This document shows, piece by piece, positions 53,416-64,000 of a stretch of 64,000 bases of DNA (the first letter of the stretch is position 1; each line of letters begins with the position of its first letter). The position numbers and the translations under genes are program-made. The stretch comes from Cryobacterium breve (lineage in GTDB: Bacteria > Actinomycetota > Actinomycetes > Actinomycetales > Microbacteriaceae). A model generated the notes under the pieces. It made no database searches. It was not told where the DNA came from and saw only the letters and a list, made by a program, of their open reading frames with translations. The stretch covers positions 62,001 through 126,000 of the forward strand of contig NZ_SOGJ01000011.1 of assembly GCF_004402375.1 (NCBI RefSeq), read 5' to 3'.

Positions 53416-54534
53416 CTAGGCGATCGAGGTCCCGAACAGGAGTCCGAGGAGGTAGGTGACCCCGGCCGCACCGAACCCGATGATCAGCTGGCGGATGGCG
53501 CGACGCCAGGGCGGCCCACCCGACAAGAGCCCGACGATGGCACCGGTGGCCAGTAGGGCCAGACCTACGAGTACAGCGGCGATGATGACCGCCGTGATGC
53601 CTTCGAAGCCGAAGAGATAGGGCAGCACGGGCAGGATCGCCCCGGAGGCGAAGAAGCAGAAGCTCGACGTTGCGGCTCCGATGCCCGTGCCGATGGCTTC
53701 GTGGTCATCGACCGCCGGGGCCAGTCCGCCGGACGACTTGACGTCGACGGGACCCGTGGCGATGGCCACCGTGCGCAGAACCTCGCGCGCATGGATCTCG
53801 GCCGTCTCCGGAGACATCCCCTGGGCGCGATAGACCAGGGTCAGCTCGTTCGCGGCCAGATCGAGGTGGGACAGCACATTCCGGGACGCCGGAATCGGGG
53901 TGGACGCCTCGAGAAGCTCCCGCTGCGACCGCACCGACACGTACTCCCCCGCACCCATCGACAGGGCTCCCGCGAGGAGCCCTGCAATACCGGTGAAGAG
54001 GATGGTGGTGGCCGGCACCCCGGTGGCGCCGATACCCAGCACCAGGGCCAGGTTGCTGACCAGACCGTCGTTGATTCCGAACACGGCGGCCCGGAAGGTT
54101 CCCGCCAGACGCTGCCGTCCGCGGGCGGCCAGCCCTCGAACAACCTCTTCGTGAATTCGCTCGTCGGCCGCCATGGTGTCGGTGGCGTCGGCGTCGGCGT
54201 CATACGGCGAGCGAGCCTCGGCACGCTGCGCGAGCGCCAGCACGAACACCGAACCGAAGCGGCGCGCCAGGAACCCCAGGAACCGGGTGCGCAGGGCACC
54301 GCGACGCGGCTGTCCGACCTGGTCGCCCAACAACCGCCGCCAGTGCGCTTCGTGGCGGCCCTCGGCGTCAGCGAGGGCCAGCAGAATTTCGCGTTCCTCC
54401 CCGGAGCGACGCCCGGCCAGGTCCCGGTAGACGGCGGCCTCGGCCCGTTCGTCGGCGAGATACCGCCGCCAGCGTCGGATCTCCTTCGCCGTCGCCGGCC
54501 GTTCCTGCTCCCGCTGCTGCTCCACGACGCTCAC
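53416..54534 (-). CDS. VIT1/CCC1-family transporter with N-terminal ferritin-like domain
   Basis: The 372-residue protein has a four-helix ferritin-like N-terminus (EIRRWRRYLADERAEAAVYRDLA, EGRHEAHWRRLLG, which supplies the Glu/His metal ligands) and a CCC1/VIT1 membrane domain of about five helices (GINDGLVSNLALVLGIGA, SMGAGEYVSVRSQRELLE). This is the erythrin-VIT type proposed to oxidise and export iron or manganese. The start (GTG 54534) overlaps the stop of the upstream unknown gene by 4 bp; both follow gatB without a gap. Confidence 0.85.
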   Translation of the reverse strand: MSVVEQQREQERPATAKEIRRWRRYLADERAEAAVYRDLAGRRSGEEREILLALADAEGRHEAHWRRLLGDQVGQPRRGALRTRFLGFLARRFGSVFVLALAQRAEARSPYDADADATDTMAADERIHEEVVRGLAARGRQRLAGTFRAAVFGINDGLVSNLALVLGIGATGVPATTILFTGIAGLLAGALSMGAGEYVSVRSQRELLEASTPIPASRNVLSHLDLAANELTLVYRAQGMSPETAEIHAREVLRTVAIATGPVDVKSSGGLAPAVDDHEAIGTGIGAATSSFCFFASGAILPVLPYLFGFEGITAVIIAAVLVGLALLATGAIVGLLSGGPPWRRAIRQLIIGFGAAGVTYLLGLLFGTSIA

Positions 54535-54827
54535 GCCTCGGGAGCGGCGTCGAGCGAGCTCTGAGCCACCCGGGCCGACGCATGCGGACCCGAACCGTCG
54601 AGACCGAAGAAGGGTTCGTCGAACTGCACAACCCACACGGCCTCACGCCCGGACACTGGGGCGTAGAGTGCCGCCCCGTCGAGTTCTCCGGCCGCCACGA
54701 TCACACCGCTCGGATCCTCAGCGGTGGCGTCCGGATAGCGCACGCGGTCCAGACGCACCACAACCTGCACGCCGACACCGAGGGCACCGGCCCCGGCGGC
54801 GGGCTCGCGCCTGTTCCGCAGTCCCAT
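54531..54827 (-). CDS. Conserved hypothetical protein coupled to gatB
   Basis: A 98-residue protein beginning [26 protein letters not shown], with a beta-rich middle (EDPSGVIVAAGELDG) and WVVQFDEPFFGLDG near the end. I recognise no family. Its ATG overlaps the gatB stop by one base (TAATG) and its stop overlaps the next start by four, so it is translated in step with gatB and the iron-transporter gene. Confidence 0.7.
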   Translation of the reverse strand: MGLRNRREPAAGAGALGVGVQVVVRLDRVRYPDATAEDPSGVIVAAGELDGAALYAPVSGREAVWVVQFDEPFFGLDGSGPHASARVAQSSLDAAPEA

Positions 54828-56332
54828 TACTCGGTCGATCCCGCCCGCTGGAGCACGAGTTCGCGCACGCGGGCTGCGTCCGCCTGTCCGCGCATGGCCT
54901 TCATCACGGCGCCGATCACGGCACCGGCCGCCTGCACCTTGCCATCGCGGATTTTCGCGAGGACGTCGGGCTGGGCGGCAAGAGCCTCGTCGATCGCGGC
55001 GATGAGCGCTCCGTCATCGGAGACGACCGCGAGACCGCGGGACTCGACGACCTCCAGGGGGGTTCCCTCGCCGTTGATCACGCCTTCAAGCACCTGACGC
55101 GCCAGCCGTTCGGTCAGAGTGCCGGCCACGACCAACTCGATCAGGGCCGCGACTTGCACCGGCTGCACGAGCGAGTCGGCGCTGACGCCCGAGACGTTCG
55201 CGAGGCGGGCGACCTCACCGGTCCACCACTTGCGGGCAGCCTGGGCTGCGGCGCCGGCCGCAATGGTGGCTTCCACGGCGTCGAGGAGATCGGAGTTGAC
55301 GACGTCCTGGAATTCGAGGTTGGCGAAACCCCAGTCGGCCTGCAACCGCTTACGGCGGGCGGCCGGGGGCTCGGGCAGGGTGGCTCGGAGTTCTTCCACC
55401 CACTCGCGCGACGGGGCCACGGGAACGAGGTCGGGCTCCGGGAAGTACCGGTAGTCGTCGGCGTCGGACTTGGGCCGGCCGGCCGAGGTGATGCCGGTGT
55501 CTTCGTGCCAGTGCCGAGTCTCCTGGGTGATGGTGCCGCCCGCATGCAGCAGCGCCGCCTGGCGCTGGATCTCGTAGCGCACGGCCCGCTCGACCGAACG
55601 CAGCGAGTTCACGTTCTTGGTCTCGGTGCGCGTTCCGAGAACGTTCGAACCACGCGGTCGCAGTGACACATTCGCATCGCAGCGCACGTTGCCCTCCTCC
55701 ATCCGGGCGTTGGAGACGCCGAGCGCCTTGACGATCTCACGGATCGCGGCGACGTAGGTGCGGCCGATCTCGGGCGAGTCCGCCTCGCCGCCCTCGATCA
55801 TCTGCGTGACGATCTCAACCAGCGGCACGCCGCCGCGGTTGTAGTCGACCAACGAGTAGTCGGCTCCCTGGATGCGGCCGGTCGCCCCACCTACGTGGGT
55901 GAGCTTGCCGGCGTCGTCCTCCATGTGTGCACGCTCGATGTCGACCGTGACCAGGCGTCCGCTTTCCAGCTCGATCGTGAGCTGCCCGTTGAAGGCGATG
56001 GGCTCGTCGTACTGCGAGGTCTGAAAGTTCTTCGCCGTGTCCGGGTAGAAGTAGTTCTTGCGCGCAAACCGGGAGTACTCCGCGATCTCACAGCCGAGTG
56101 CGAGCCCCAGACGGATGCTGGACTCGATAGCCTGGGCGTTCACCTGAGGCAGCCCGCCGGGCAGGCCCAGGCAGGTAGGGCAGGTGTTCGTGTTTGCACC
56201 CTGGCCGAATTCGTTGGCACAGCCACAGAACATCTTGGTCTTGGTGTTGAGTTCGACGTGCACCTCGAAGCCGAGCACCGGCTCGAACAGCTCCAGGGCC
56301 TTGTCGTAGTCCATCAATTCGGCCTTCTTCAT
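54827..56332 (-). CDS. gatB: Aspartyl/glutamyl-tRNA amidotransferase subunit B
   Basis: The 501-residue kinase/transferase subunit activates the misacylated Glu on tRNA-Gln (or Asp on tRNA-Asn) with ATP and receives ammonia from GatA. Visible are [23 protein letters not shown] with the zinc cysteines (CGC ... CPTC), [24 protein letters not shown] and the C-terminal helical tail domain (YqeY-like). The ATG at 56332 overlaps the gatA stop by one base (TGATG). Confidence 0.96.
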   Translation of the reverse strand: MKKAELMDYDKALELFEPVLGFEVHVELNTKTKMFCGCANEFGQGANTNTCPTCLGLPGGLPQVNAQAIESSIRLGLALGCEIAEYSRFARKNYFYPDTAKNFQTSQYDEPIAFNGQLTIELESGRLVTVDIERAHMEDDAGKLTHVGGATGRIQGADYSLVDYNRGGVPLVEIVTQMIEGGEADSPEIGRTYVAAIREIVKALGVSNARMEEGNVRCDANVSLRPRGSNVLGTRTETKNVNSLRSVERAVRYEIQRQAALLHAGGTITQETRHWHEDTGITSAGRPKSDADDYRYFPEPDLVPVAPSREWVEELRATLPEPPAARRKRLQADWGFANLEFQDVVNSDLLDAVEATIAAGAAAQAARKWWTGEVARLANVSGVSADSLVQPVQVAALIELVVAGTLTERLARQVLEGVINGEGTPLEVVESRGLAVVSDDGALIAAIDEALAAQPDVLAKIRDGKVQAAGAVIGAVMKAMRGQADAARVRELVLQRAGSTE

Positions 56333-57894
56333 CAGACGGCTCCCTCTGTGCTCGTGAACACGGCGTTTGTGTACATTTCCGTCGGCGCCAGTTCCGGCGC
56401 CTGGCTGAGGAGAGTGTGCCCCCAGGATGCTTCGAGCAGCGCCTCGACGGCGGCTCCGAAGCTGTAGAGACGGGCGTCCATTTTCGCGGGTGCCATGATC
56501 TGCAGGCCGACGGGCAGTCCGTCCTCAGGTGCGAGACCCATCGGCAGGCTCATGCCGGGCACACCGGCCAGGTTGGCCGGAATGGTCGTGACGTCATTGA
56601 GGTACATGGCCATGGGATCGGCCATCTTCTCGCCGAACTTGAACGCTGTGGTCGGTGCACTCGGTGACACGAGCACGTCGACCTTCGAGAAGGCGGCGTC
56701 GAAGTCACGCTGGATCAGGGTGCGCACCTTCTGTGCGCTGCCGTAGTACGCGTCGTAGTAGCCGGCGCTGAGGGCGTAGGTGCCGAGGATGATGCGGCGC
56801 TTGACCTCGGGGCCGAAGCCCGCGTCGCGCGTCGCAGCCATGACCCGCTCGCTGGTCAGGGGGCCGCCCTCCGGGTTGACCCGGATGCCGAAGCGCACAG
56901 AGTCGAAGCGCGCCAGGTTGCTCGACGCCTCGGCCGGAAGAATCAGGTAATAGGCGGCGATCGCGTACTCGAAGTTGGGGGCGCTGACCTCGACGATCTC
57001 GGCGCCGGCCGCGGCGAGCAGCGCGAGCGTCTCGGTGAAGCGCTGCGCGACGCCGGCCTGGAATCCGTTTCCGCTCAGCTCCTTCACCACACCGACCCGC
57101 ACCCCCTTGAGGGCACCGTCGGCGAGGCCGGAGCGGGCGGCGGCGGCCATCGACGGCCAGGCATCCGTGAGCGACGTGGAGTCGAGCGGGTCGTGCCCGC
57201 CGATCACATCGTGCAGCAGGGCGGCGTCGAGCACCGTGCGGGTCACCGGGCCGACCTGGTCCAGAGAGGAAGCGAGAGCGATCGACCCGTAGCGGGACAC
57301 ACCGCCGTAGGTGGGCTTGACGCCGACCGAACCGGTGACGGCCGCCGGCTGGCGGATCGAGCCGCCGGTGTCGCTGCCGAGCGCGAGCGGTGCCTCGAAT
57401 GAGCTGACCGCGGCCGCAGAGCCGCCGCCGGAGCCGCCGGGGATCCGGTCGAAGTCCCACGGGTTGTGCGTCGGGCCGTAGGCAGAGAACTCGGTCGACG
57501 AGCCCATTGCGAACTCGTCCATGTTGGTCTTGCCCAGGGGAATCAGACCGGCGTCGCGCACGCGCTTGACCACGGTGGCGTCATAGGGCGGGATCCATCC
57601 CTCGAGAATCTTAGAACCGGCGGTTGAGGGCATGTCGATGGTGGCGAGCACGTCCTTGATGGCGATGGGGACCCCGGCGAGCGGGCCGAGCGCCTCACCG
57701 GCGGCACGCCGGGCATCGACGCGGGCGGCGGCGGCGAGTGCGGCTTCGCCGGACACGTGCAGGAACGCGTGCACACCGGTGTCGATGGCCGCGATGCGGT
57801 CCAGATGCGCCTGGGTCACTTCGACGGAGCTCACGGATCCATCGGTCAACAGCCCGGAGAGGGTGGCGGCGGACAACTTGATCATGTCGGTCAC
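56332..57894 (-). CDS. gatA: Aspartyl/glutamyl-tRNA amidotransferase subunit A
   Basis: The glutaminase subunit of GatCAB, 520 residues, of the amidase-signature family. The catalytic triad is the lysine of [10 protein letters not shown], the cis-serine of [13 protein letters not shown] and the nucleophile serine in [14 protein letters not shown]. Downstream conserved segments ([26 protein letters not shown]) are present. It lies 3 bp after gatC. Confidence 0.96.
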   Translation of the reverse strand: MTDMIKLSAATLSGLLTDGSVSSVEVTQAHLDRIAAIDTGVHAFLHVSGEAALAAAARVDARRAAGEALGPLAGVPIAIKDVLATIDMPSTAGSKILEGWIPPYDATVVKRVRDAGLIPLGKTNMDEFAMGSSTEFSAYGPTHNPWDFDRIPGGSGGGSAAAVSSFEAPLALGSDTGGSIRQPAAVTGSVGVKPTYGGVSRYGSIALASSLDQVGPVTRTVLDAALLHDVIGGHDPLDSTSLTDAWPSMAAAARSGLADGALKGVRVGVVKELSGNGFQAGVAQRFTETLALLAAAGAEIVEVSAPNFEYAIAAYYLILPAEASSNLARFDSVRFGIRVNPEGGPLTSERVMAATRDAGFGPEVKRRIILGTYALSAGYYDAYYGSAQKVRTLIQRDFDAAFSKVDVLVSPSAPTTAFKFGEKMADPMAMYLNDVTTIPANLAGVPGMSLPMGLAPEDGLPVGLQIMAPAKMDARLYSFGAAVEALLEASWGHTLLSQAPELAPTEMYTNAVFTSTEGAV

Positions 57895-57897
57895 GGG

Positions 57898-58194
57898 TTA
57901 CTCCTCGTCCAGGATTGCGGGCACGCGGAACTTGTCGCCGTCCCGGTCGGGAGCTCCGGAGAGAGCCTGTTCGACCGTGAGCGACGGAACGACCGTGTCG
58001 GCGCGGAAGACGTTGGTCAGCGGCATCGGGTGGCTCGTCGCCGGCACATCCGGGGTGGCCACTTCGGCTACCTTGGCGACCGAGTCAACGATCTGGCCGA
58101 GTTCCAAGGTGAGGCGGGAGATCTCCTCAGAGCTGAGGTCGATCCGCGCAAGGTTTGCCAAATGGGCAACCTGCTCGGCCGTGATTTCAGACAT
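57898..58194 (-). CDS. gatC: Aspartyl/glutamyl-tRNA amidotransferase subunit C
   Basis: The 98-residue clamp subunit that holds GatA and GatB together: VAHLANLARIDLSSEEI at the start and a C-terminal PGRDG-like strand (GAPDRDGDKFRVPAIL). The ATG at 58194 follows GGAGCAAC. It heads the operon gatC-gatA-gatB-unknown-VIT1-like. Only 38 bp separate it from the DUF1023 gene upstream on the same strand. Confidence 0.93.
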   Translation of the reverse strand: MSEITAEQVAHLANLARIDLSSEEISRLTLELGQIVDSVAKVAEVATPDVPATSHPMPLTNVFRADTVVPSLTVEQALSGAPDRDGDKFRVPAILDEE

Positions 58195-58232
58195 GTTGCT
58201 CCGTACGATCGTCGGGGGTGGATTCCCCAATT

Positions 58233-59654
58233 CTATTCGGAGCCGTCGGTGACAAGATCCGCGTTGCCCGTGCCGATCAGCGCCATGTTGTGCAGGGACT
58301 CGCTGCCGAGATCGAAATAGGCGTTGTGGCCGACAGATCCGGTCAGCCAGTCGCCGGTGCTCCGGTCGTACGATCCGGAGACGCCGAGGGTGTTCGCCCC
58401 ATAGGACTTCGCACCCGGATCGCTGCCGAAGAACGCACTGTTCACGGTCGGGTCCCAATCCGCGCTGCCGACATAGACGTTGCGCTGGGCCACGCTCAGG
58501 CTGTCAACGGACTGCACCTGGCTGCCCGGGGAGCCCACCAGTACCAGGGCATCCACCCCGAACGTGCCGCGGGCGAGGGCCGTGAGCGCCACTGTCGACC
58601 CATAAGAGTGGGCGACGAGGGACACGAAAGGCTTGCGCGAAGCGCGGTCGGCCTCGATACCGAGAACCGACTGCTCCAGGAAGTCCGCGCCGGCTTCCGC
58701 CAGACCCGTTCCCCCCACATTGAAGACGTCCGGGGCCTCGTAGCCGATCCAGGCGATGGTGGACACGGTCGCACCGGTCACGCCCTGCCCGGCCGCGCTC
58801 GCCTGTTCCTGCAGCACACGGGTCTGCTCGGCGTAGACGGCGTCGGCGGTGTCCGTCCAGTTGACCATCTGCGGCTCGACGCCGTAGTTCATGCCGGGCA
58901 CGAGGTAGCTGACGAAATCGGCGCTGTCCGGGTTGCCGAGGGCAATCGCGGCCCGGCCGCCATCCGTCGGGTCGAGGAGGATCAGGGAACGACGGGGCGC
59001 ACCGGCGGGGGTGCGCAGAGCCGCCTTGACCTGGGTCAGAACATCGAATTCCCGGCTGAGCTCGGTGCGCTCGGCGTCATCGGTGGTGTCGGCCAATCTC
59101 TGGGCGACGTCAGCGAGGCTCTGCGTGAGGTAGCGGGCATTGGCACGGCCTCGCTCGCGGAACGGGACACCCTCCAGATTGCCGACGACTTTCGGTGCGG
59201 CGGCCAGCAGCGACGACCGCTCGGCCCCGCCCAGCTCGTTCCACAGGCCGGCCACTTCAGATGCTGCGGGCGGGGCAGCGAGCAGGGAGTCCACCTGACC
59301 TGGGGACTGCACGACGAATGCAGACAGATCGGCGACCGAGAGGCTGGACAAGCCGGCCAGCAGGTTCGTTCCGGTCATCCGGCGCACGGATTCCACCGTG
59401 GCGACCGTGGCGGCCCGCGGGACGGATGCGATCGGTTGCGCGGACACCTTCGGGTCGCCGGCGACGGGCACCCCGACAGAGGTGCCCGTGCGCGCCGACA
59501 GGTTCAGCCACAGGGGTTCGGCGGCAGCGGGTTCGGCACCCCGGTTCGGCACCGACTGGCCCTGGACTGCGGTGCTGAGAGTGTGCACTTCAAAGGTCTC
59601 ACTGACTCCGTTGAGAGCCAGAGAGACAGTGAGAACCGCCGCTTCCAACAGCAA
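58233..59654 (-). CDS. DUF1023 alpha/beta hydrolase
   Basis: A 473-residue protein whose C-terminal ~260 residues are the DUF1023 alpha/beta hydrolase: the nucleophile elbow is LVAHSYGSTVA, followed by DALVLVGSPGSQV and GSVGHNAYFD (catalytic His region). The first 200 residues are helical, with an N-terminal hydrophobic stretch that may be a signal or anchor. The start is uncertain (TTG at 59654 gives the longest frame). It is probably secreted or membrane-bound; substrate unknown. Confidence 0.82.
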   Translation of the reverse strand: MLLEAAVLTVSLALNGVSETFEVHTLSTAVQGQSVPNRGAEPAAAEPLWLNLSARTGTSVGVPVAGDPKVSAQPIASVPRAATVATVESVRRMTGTNLLAGLSSLSVADLSAFVVQSPGQVDSLLAAPPAASEVAGLWNELGGAERSSLLAAAPKVVGNLEGVPFRERGRANARYLTQSLADVAQRLADTTDDAERTELSREFDVLTQVKAALRTPAGAPRRSLILLDPTDGGRAAIALGNPDSADFVSYLVPGMNYGVEPQMVNWTDTADAVYAEQTRVLQEQASAAGQGVTGATVSTIAWIGYEAPDVFNVGGTGLAEAGADFLEQSVLGIEADRASRKPFVSLVAHSYGSTVALTALARGTFGVDALVLVGSPGSQVQSVDSLSVAQRNVYVGSADWDPTVNSAFFGSDPGAKSYGANTLGVSGSYDRSTGDWLTGSVGHNAYFDLGSESLHNMALIGTGNADLVTDGSE

Positions 59655-59776
59655 ACCTGGGTACGTCCCCTCACGAACACCGAGCAGCGATCAACTCGGC
59701 CTCTAAAAGACAAGTCTTACTTCTCTAGACTACTGAAACTGATGGTGGGACCGTGCCCCCACAGTGGGTCTCACCG

Positions 59777-59792
59777 ACCCCCGATCGGGGGT
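59777..59792. repeat. Perfect 16-bp palindrome upstream of padR
   Basis: ACCCCCGATCGGGGGT, followed by TAATTAAG. A second short inverted repeat (AAGAC-AA-GTCTT) is at 59707-59718. Both lie in the 189-bp divergent gap and may be protein-binding sites. Confidence 0.55.
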
Positions 59793-59826
59793 TAATTAAG
59801 TCAGAATTGGTACTTGCATGATCCCG

Positions 59827-59844
59827 TATAGGTGTGATCCTATA
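59827..59844. promoter_or_regulatory. Operator TATAGG-N6-CCTATA over the padR start
   Basis: A dyad of two 6-bp arms separated by TGTGAT, whose last base is the first base of the padR ATG at 59844. TATAGG may also be the -10. The position predicts autorepression. Confidence 0.55.
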
Positions 59845-60395
59845 TGAACATGTCTCTGACAATCGCCCTCTTGGGGATCCTGGACCTCACCCCGATGACC
59901 GGATACGACCTCAAGAAGAGCATCGCGGCATCCGTCTCCCATTTCTGGTCGGCCGACCAGTCCCAGATCTACCGCACGCTGGCGGTGCTGGTCGCCGACG
60001 GTCTCGCCGAGGTGGAGGTCATCCCGCAGGAGGGGCGTCCGGACCGGCACGAGCACCACATCACTCCGGCCGGCCGCCGGGCTCTGGACGAGTGGCTGCG
60101 CTCGCCCCTCCAGCCGGAAAAGCCGCATGATGCGTTCTTGATGCGGCTTTTCTTCGTCGGCACACTGGGAGTGCCGGCCACTCGGGCTGTGCTTCGCGCA
60201 CGGCGCAGCCAGGCCACCGTGATGCTGGCGGGTCTGCAGTCCGTGGTCGAGCAGGAACAGGCCCGCCGAGAGCCCGACGACCGTTCCCCCGACGACCTCG
60301 GACGCCGGCTGCGCCATGCCACCCTGCGGAACGGCATCCTGCATGCCCAAGCGGAACTCGCCTGGCTCACCGAGACGAAGGAGGCCCTCGAATGA
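59844..60395 (+). CDS. PadR-family transcriptional regulator
   Basis: The 183-residue protein has the PadR winged helix (ILDLTPMTGYDLKKSIAASVSHFWSADQSQIYRTLAVLVADGLAEVEVI) and a C-terminal four-helix dimerisation domain of the long (Vir_act_alpha) type. PadR proteins repress genes next to their own and respond to phenolics, drugs or stress. It overlaps the hydrolase gene by 4 bp (ATGA), so its likely target is that operon. The start is ATG 59844; an ATG at 59850 is an alternative, and no ribosome-binding site is visible. Confidence 0.92.
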   Translation: MNMSLTIALLGILDLTPMTGYDLKKSIAASVSHFWSADQSQIYRTLAVLVADGLAEVEVIPQEGRPDRHEHHITPAGRRALDEWLRSPLQPEKPHDAFLMRLFFVGTLGVPATRAVLRARRSQATVMLAGLQSVVEQEQARREPDDRSPDDLGRRLRHATLRNGILHAQAELAWLTETKEALE

Positions 60396-61186
60396 GCGGT
60401 TCCCGCACTCCCCTGGAACCCCGCTATCGCCTGGAACACGGTGCTGATGCGGCGGGACCCGACACGATCGTGTTCCTGCACGGCGGCAATGTCGGCTCCT
60501 GGTCTTGGCAGCCGCAGGTGGAGCGCCTGCCCGATCGGCACCTGCTGACCCCCGATCTGCCGGGCTTCGGCGACCGGGTCGGGGAGGACTGGCTCTCCCT
60601 CGGTCAGGCCGCCGACGATGTGGCCGGCATCATCGCCGCTCGCGCACGCGGCGGTCGGGCGCATCTGGTGGGGCTGTCCCTGGGCGGCTTGGTGGCCACG
60701 CACGTCATGGCCCGGCACCCAGGGCTGCTGCGCTCATGTCTGGTGTCCGGCGTACCGCTCACGGGTGTGCACGGCCCGGCTCGGTTCCTGAACGCACTGC
60801 AACTGCCGCTCTGGAACCGCCCCTGGTATTGGCGAGCCCAGGCGAAGGCGTTCGGGCTGCCCGCCGACGCGGTCGACCTGTTCGTGGAACACGGCCTGAG
60901 CCTCCGCGCAGACAACACGCGGCGCGTGTTCGCCGACGTGAACCGCGGCGGTGCCCCGGAGGGCCTCGGCGACTACCGCGGCCCGATGCTGGCGGTCGCG
61001 GGCGAGCGGGAGTCCCGGCTCGTGCGGGACAGCTTTCCCCTGTTAGTCTCCCATGTGCCGCAGACGCGCACCTGGATCGCGCCGGGCATGCACCACGTCT
61101 GGAGCATCGAGAACGTTGAGCTCTTCACTCGGATGGTTTGCGGTTGGGTGGACGCGTCCGAGGTCCCGGCCCGGGATCCCGGCTGA
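60392..61186 (+). CDS. Alpha/beta hydrolase
   Basis: The 264-residue enzyme has the oxyanion segment IVFLHGGNVGSWSWQPQ, the nucleophile elbow VGLSLGGLVA, and the late histidine in APGMHHVWSIEN, the usual triad of alpha/beta hydrolases. Substrate unknown; a role in detoxifying or processing an ester that the PadR protein senses is plausible. It is translated with padR and converges on ligA, with 2 bp between stops. Confidence 0.87.
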   Translation: MSGSRTPLEPRYRLEHGADAAGPDTIVFLHGGNVGSWSWQPQVERLPDRHLLTPDLPGFGDRVGEDWLSLGQAADDVAGIIAARARGGRAHLVGLSLGGLVATHVMARHPGLLRSCLVSGVPLTGVHGPARFLNALQLPLWNRPWYWRAQAKAFGLPADAVDLFVEHGLSLRADNTRRVFADVNRGGAPEGLGDYRGPMLAVAGERESRLVRDSFPLLVSHVPQTRTWIAPGMHHVWSIENVELFTRMVCGWVDASEVPARDPG

Positions 61187-61188
61187 GG

Positions 61189-64000
<2,812 letters not shown>

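Noticed and set aside
58218-59795. A 525-codon plus-strand frame opposite the DUF1023 gene
   Set aside because: Its composition is that of a shadow frame (Arg/Gly/Val-rich, no motif), and the minus-strand gene has a recognisable fold.

Overview
This 64 kb window is a GC-rich, densely packed stretch of core chromosome from an actinobacterium, most likely of the family Microbacteriaceae (Micrococcales). Supporting signs are the paired clpP1-clpP2-clpX locus next to trigger factor, the GatCAB amidotransferase, mycothiol-linked protein families (a DsbA-like Rv2466c homologue and a DinB_2/MDMPI-type protein), a group II truncated haemoglobin, and many genes with a TANNNT box exactly 6-7 bp before the start codon and no Shine-Dalgarno sequence (leaderless transcription). 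The genus is not resolved. There is no prophage, integrase, transposase or CRISPR array; the interesting content is in regulation, small repeats and degenerate genes.

Layout. 1-5300: a decayed benE transporter, then clpX, clpP2, clpP1 and tig on the minus strand, with tRNA-Pro and tRNA-Gly. 5300-12300: L-lactate dehydrogenase, a two-component system, an amidohydrolase coupled to a PaiB-like protein, and a nei-rpiB operon. 12300-22500: a secreted protein, a thioredoxin-fold protein, an MHS transporter, a zinc-ribbon SDR, a GNAT enzyme, pepN, mscS and truncated haemoglobin. 22600-30000: a four-gene minus-strand operon (gabT, glutamate dehydrogenase, gabD-like, putrescine oxidase-like) divergent from a PucR-type regulator, read as a polyamine/GABA catabolic cassette. 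30000-41400: thioesterases, a Rieske lipoprotein, ettA, ssb, msrA, an aldo/keto reductase, nadE, luxS-mtn, tRNA-Arg and a small thioredoxin. 41400-49000: orn, tRNA-His, an orphan solute-binding protein, a mini-zincin, a catalytically degraded D,D-carboxypeptidase homologue, and a TPP-riboswitch operon for an ECF (YkoEDC-type) transporter plus a P-loop kinase. 49000-64000: nhaA, a GerW-like protein, dinB, an iron-transporter-like protein and an unknown gene coupled to gatB-gatA-gatC, a DUF1023 hydrolase, a padR-hydrolase pair, ligA and the 3' end of mnmA.

Observations that gene content alone does not explain: (i) a dispersed 77-87 bp element with conserved terminal inverted repeats (AATTCGACGGAGAT) present three times, always next to gene 3' ends; (ii) about fourteen leaderless starts, including a divergent msrA/aldo-keto reductase pair whose two -10 boxes overlap; (iii) a paired TGTACA site over the pucR promoter and a TATAGG-N6-CCTATA site over the padR start; (iv) an intrinsic terminator in the MHS transporter leader; (v) strong over-use of the heptamer GCATCCG/CGGATGC; (vi) enzyme families with lost catalytic residues (D,D-carboxypeptidase without SxxK serine or KTG; Rv2466c homologue with CPWA in place of CPWC; SDR without the catalytic tyrosine). 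Every identification comes from reading the sequence; no database search was run.
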